Origin: Gammaproteobacteria bacterium
GTDB taxonomy: Bacteria > Pseudomonadota > Gammaproteobacteria > HK1
Direction of reading: 5' to 3'
NCBI GenBank assembly: GCA_020444775.1
Contig: JAGRHX010000189.1
Span: forward strand, 1-7,462
Length of the DNA stretch: 7,462 nt
In this document: piece after piece, positions 6,101-7,462 of the stretch
Numbering within the stretch: position 1 is the stretch's first letter
Layout of the letters: the number at the start of each line of letters is the position of its first letter
The notes under the pieces: generated by a model
The model's database searches: none
What the model was told of the DNA's origin: nothing
Seen by the model: only the letters and a program-made list of their open reading frames with translations
Made by a program: the position numbers and the translations under genes

Positions 6101-7462
6101 TCAAGCGGTCTCCGCCTTGATCAGATCCGCGGCCTTCTCCGCGATCATGTAGACGGTCGCGTTGGTGTTGGCCGAGACCAGAATCGGCATGATGGAGGCA
6201 TCGACCACCCGCAACCCGGACAAGCCGTGCACCTTGAGTGTCGAGTCGACCACGGCTCGGGGATCGCTGCCCATCTTGCAGGTGCCGACGCAGTGATAGA
6301 CGGTCGAGCCATTGCTGCGCGCGTAGTCGAGCCATTCGTCGTCGCTTTGCACCTGGGCACCGGGCAGATCCTCGAAATCCCGAAAGCGGTCCAATGCGCT
6401 CGAGTTGAAGATCTGGCGAGAGAGCTTGAGCGCGGCGACGGTCGCGTCGCAATCGAGTGAGTCGCTGAGAAAGTTCGGCGAGATGGCGGGCGCCGCGCGC
6501 GAGTCGGGTGATTTGATGTGGATCTGACCGCGGCTCGCCGGACGGTGCACCCAGCTGCCGCTGGACATGCCGGGAAAGCGATCCAGCACGCCAATCTGCC
6601 CGCCCGCGAAGCTGCCGGGGGTGAAGCTCATCTGCACATCCGGCGTGTCCAGCTCGGCGCGCGTCTTGATCGACGCGCGCACGTGACCGGCCGCGTAGGC
6701 GAGCAGACCGCGCCGGGTGAATGCGTACTTCGCGATCTCGTATAGCAGCCGCGGTCCGCGCGATCGCTCGTTCAAGGTCATCGTGCCCTTGACGCGATAG
6801 CTCATGCGCACCATGTAGTGGTCCTGCATATTCTCGCCGACACCGGGCAGATCGTGCACGACCGAGATGCCGTGGGATTGCAGCAGTCGGCCGTCACCGA
6901 CACCCGAGAGCTCGAGCAGCTGCGGTGAGTTGACCGCGCCGCCGCACAGCAACACCTCGCGCCGCGCCCGCGCCGTGCGCACTTGCTCGCCTTGACGAAA
7001 CTCGACACCGACCGCCCGCTTGCCCTCGAACAAGATGCGCTGCGCGAGCGCGCGCACCTCCACCGACAGATTGGTCCGCGCGCGCGCCGGCGCGAGGAAC
7101 GCGCGCGCGGAGCTCATCCGCCGGCCATTCTTCATCGCGTTGTGAAAGTAGCCGATGCCATCGTGCTGCGCGCCATTGATGTCCTCGCTGAACGGCACGC
7201 CGAGGCTCACCGCCCCGCGGATGATCGCCTCGCTGATCGGATGCTGCTCGCGTGGGTCGGCGACGTTCAGCGGGCCACCGCTGCCGTGAAAGCCGGAGTC
7301 GCCGCGGCCCTCTCTATTTTCCGACTTGAGGAAATAGCGCTTTACCTCATCGTAGCTCCAGCCGCGATTGCCGAGCTGCGCCCAGGTGTCGTAGTCGCGC
7401 GGTTGACCGCGAATGTACACATGCCCGTTGATCGAGCTGGAGCCGCCCAGCACCTTGCCGCG
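6101..7462 (-). CDS. GMC-family FAD-dependent alcohol oxidoreductase, N-terminus cut by window edge
   Basis: 453 C-terminal residues are visible, and the frame stays open to the right edge. Family members are about 530-560 residues, so roughly 80-100 residues with the FAD-binding GxGxxG are missing. The first visible residues, RGKVLGGSSSINGHVYIRG, are GMC signature 1. GAVNSPQLLELSGVG (about 175-189 of the visible part) is signature 2. The C-terminal substrate/FAD segment ends with YHCVGTCKMG and SANTNATVYMIAEKAADLI, supplying the catalytic His (visible residue 390) and Asn (432/434) expected in choline dehydrogenase-like enzymes. The reaction is flavin-dependent oxidation of a primary or secondary alcohol, with electrons passed to a quinone or oxygen. 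The substrate cannot be read from the sequence; choline, long-chain, polyethylene-glycol and sugar-alcohol enzymes share these motifs. A GTG at 7453 lies inside signature 1 and is not a plausible start. It is upstream of, and probably co-transcribed with, the LtnD-like dehydrogenase. Confidence 0.9.
   Translation of the reverse strand, partial: RGKVLGGSSSINGHVYIRGQPRDYDTWAQLGNRGWSYDEVKRYFLKSENREGRGDSGFHGSGGPLNVADPREQHPISEAIIRGAVSLGVPFSEDINGAQHDGIGYFHNAMKNGRRMSSARAFLAPARARTNLSVEVRALAQRILFEGKRAVGVEFRQGEQVRTARARREVLLCGGAVNSPQLLELSGVGDGRLLQSHGISVVHDLPGVGENMQDHYMVRMSYRVKGTMTLNERSRGPRLLYEIAKYAFTRRGLLAYAAGHVRASIKTRAELDTPDVQMSFTPGSFAGGQIGVLDRFPGMSSGSWVHRPASRGQIHIKSPDSRAAPAISPNFLSDSLDCDATVAALKLSRQIFNSSALDRFRDFEDLPGAQVQSDDEWLDYARSNGSTVYHCVGTCKMGSDPRAVVDSTLKVHGLSGLRVVDASIMPILVSANTNATVYMIAEKAADLIKAETA

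Overview
The window is high-GC (roughly two-thirds G+C) bacterial chromosome. It most likely comes from a member of the Pseudomonadota: it carries a proteobacterial-type BciA reductase, an HtrA-type protease with a signal peptide, and Gram-negative-style exported proteins. The species cannot be named from the sequence. Protein family calls rest on motifs read by eye and on memory of the families; no database search was run.

Layout from left to right: (1) the last 66 codons of a Vgb-like beta-propeller (streptogramin-lyase-like) protein on the + strand, converging on (2) an exported Sel1/TPR-plus-HEAT-repeat protein on the - strand, with overlapping hairpins between them. (3) A 173-bp divergent intergenic region holds a perfect TTGAC-N4-GTCAA inverted repeat. 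(4) An exported HtrA/S1C serine protease with one PDZ domain follows on the + strand. (5) Next comes about 990 bp with no recognisable gene. It holds a weak coding-like base periodicity, one small ORF with a plausible ribosome binding site, and a repeated 11-bp near-palindrome. (6) A clear 3,8-divinyl chlorophyllide 8-vinyl reductase (bciA) lies on the + strand. (7) A 284-bp convergent intergenic region follows. (8) A - strand pair closes the window: a GMC-family FAD alcohol oxidoreductase, cut by the right edge, and 66 bp downstream of it an NAD-dependent beta-hydroxyacid dehydrogenase most like L-threonate dehydrogenase (LtnD).

The genes do not form one obvious system. BciA implies (bacterio)chlorophyll synthesis in the host, yet no other photosynthesis gene is visible. 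The GMC and LtnD-like genes look like a small operon for stepwise oxidation of a hydroxylated compound. The divergent HEAT-repeat and HtrA genes may act together in the periplasm, but only their arrangement supports that. I did not find a convincing undescribed multi-gene system. The best candidates for a second look are the stand-alone bciA, the HtrA/HEAT divergent pair with its symmetric site, and the unexplained stretch between htrA and bciA.
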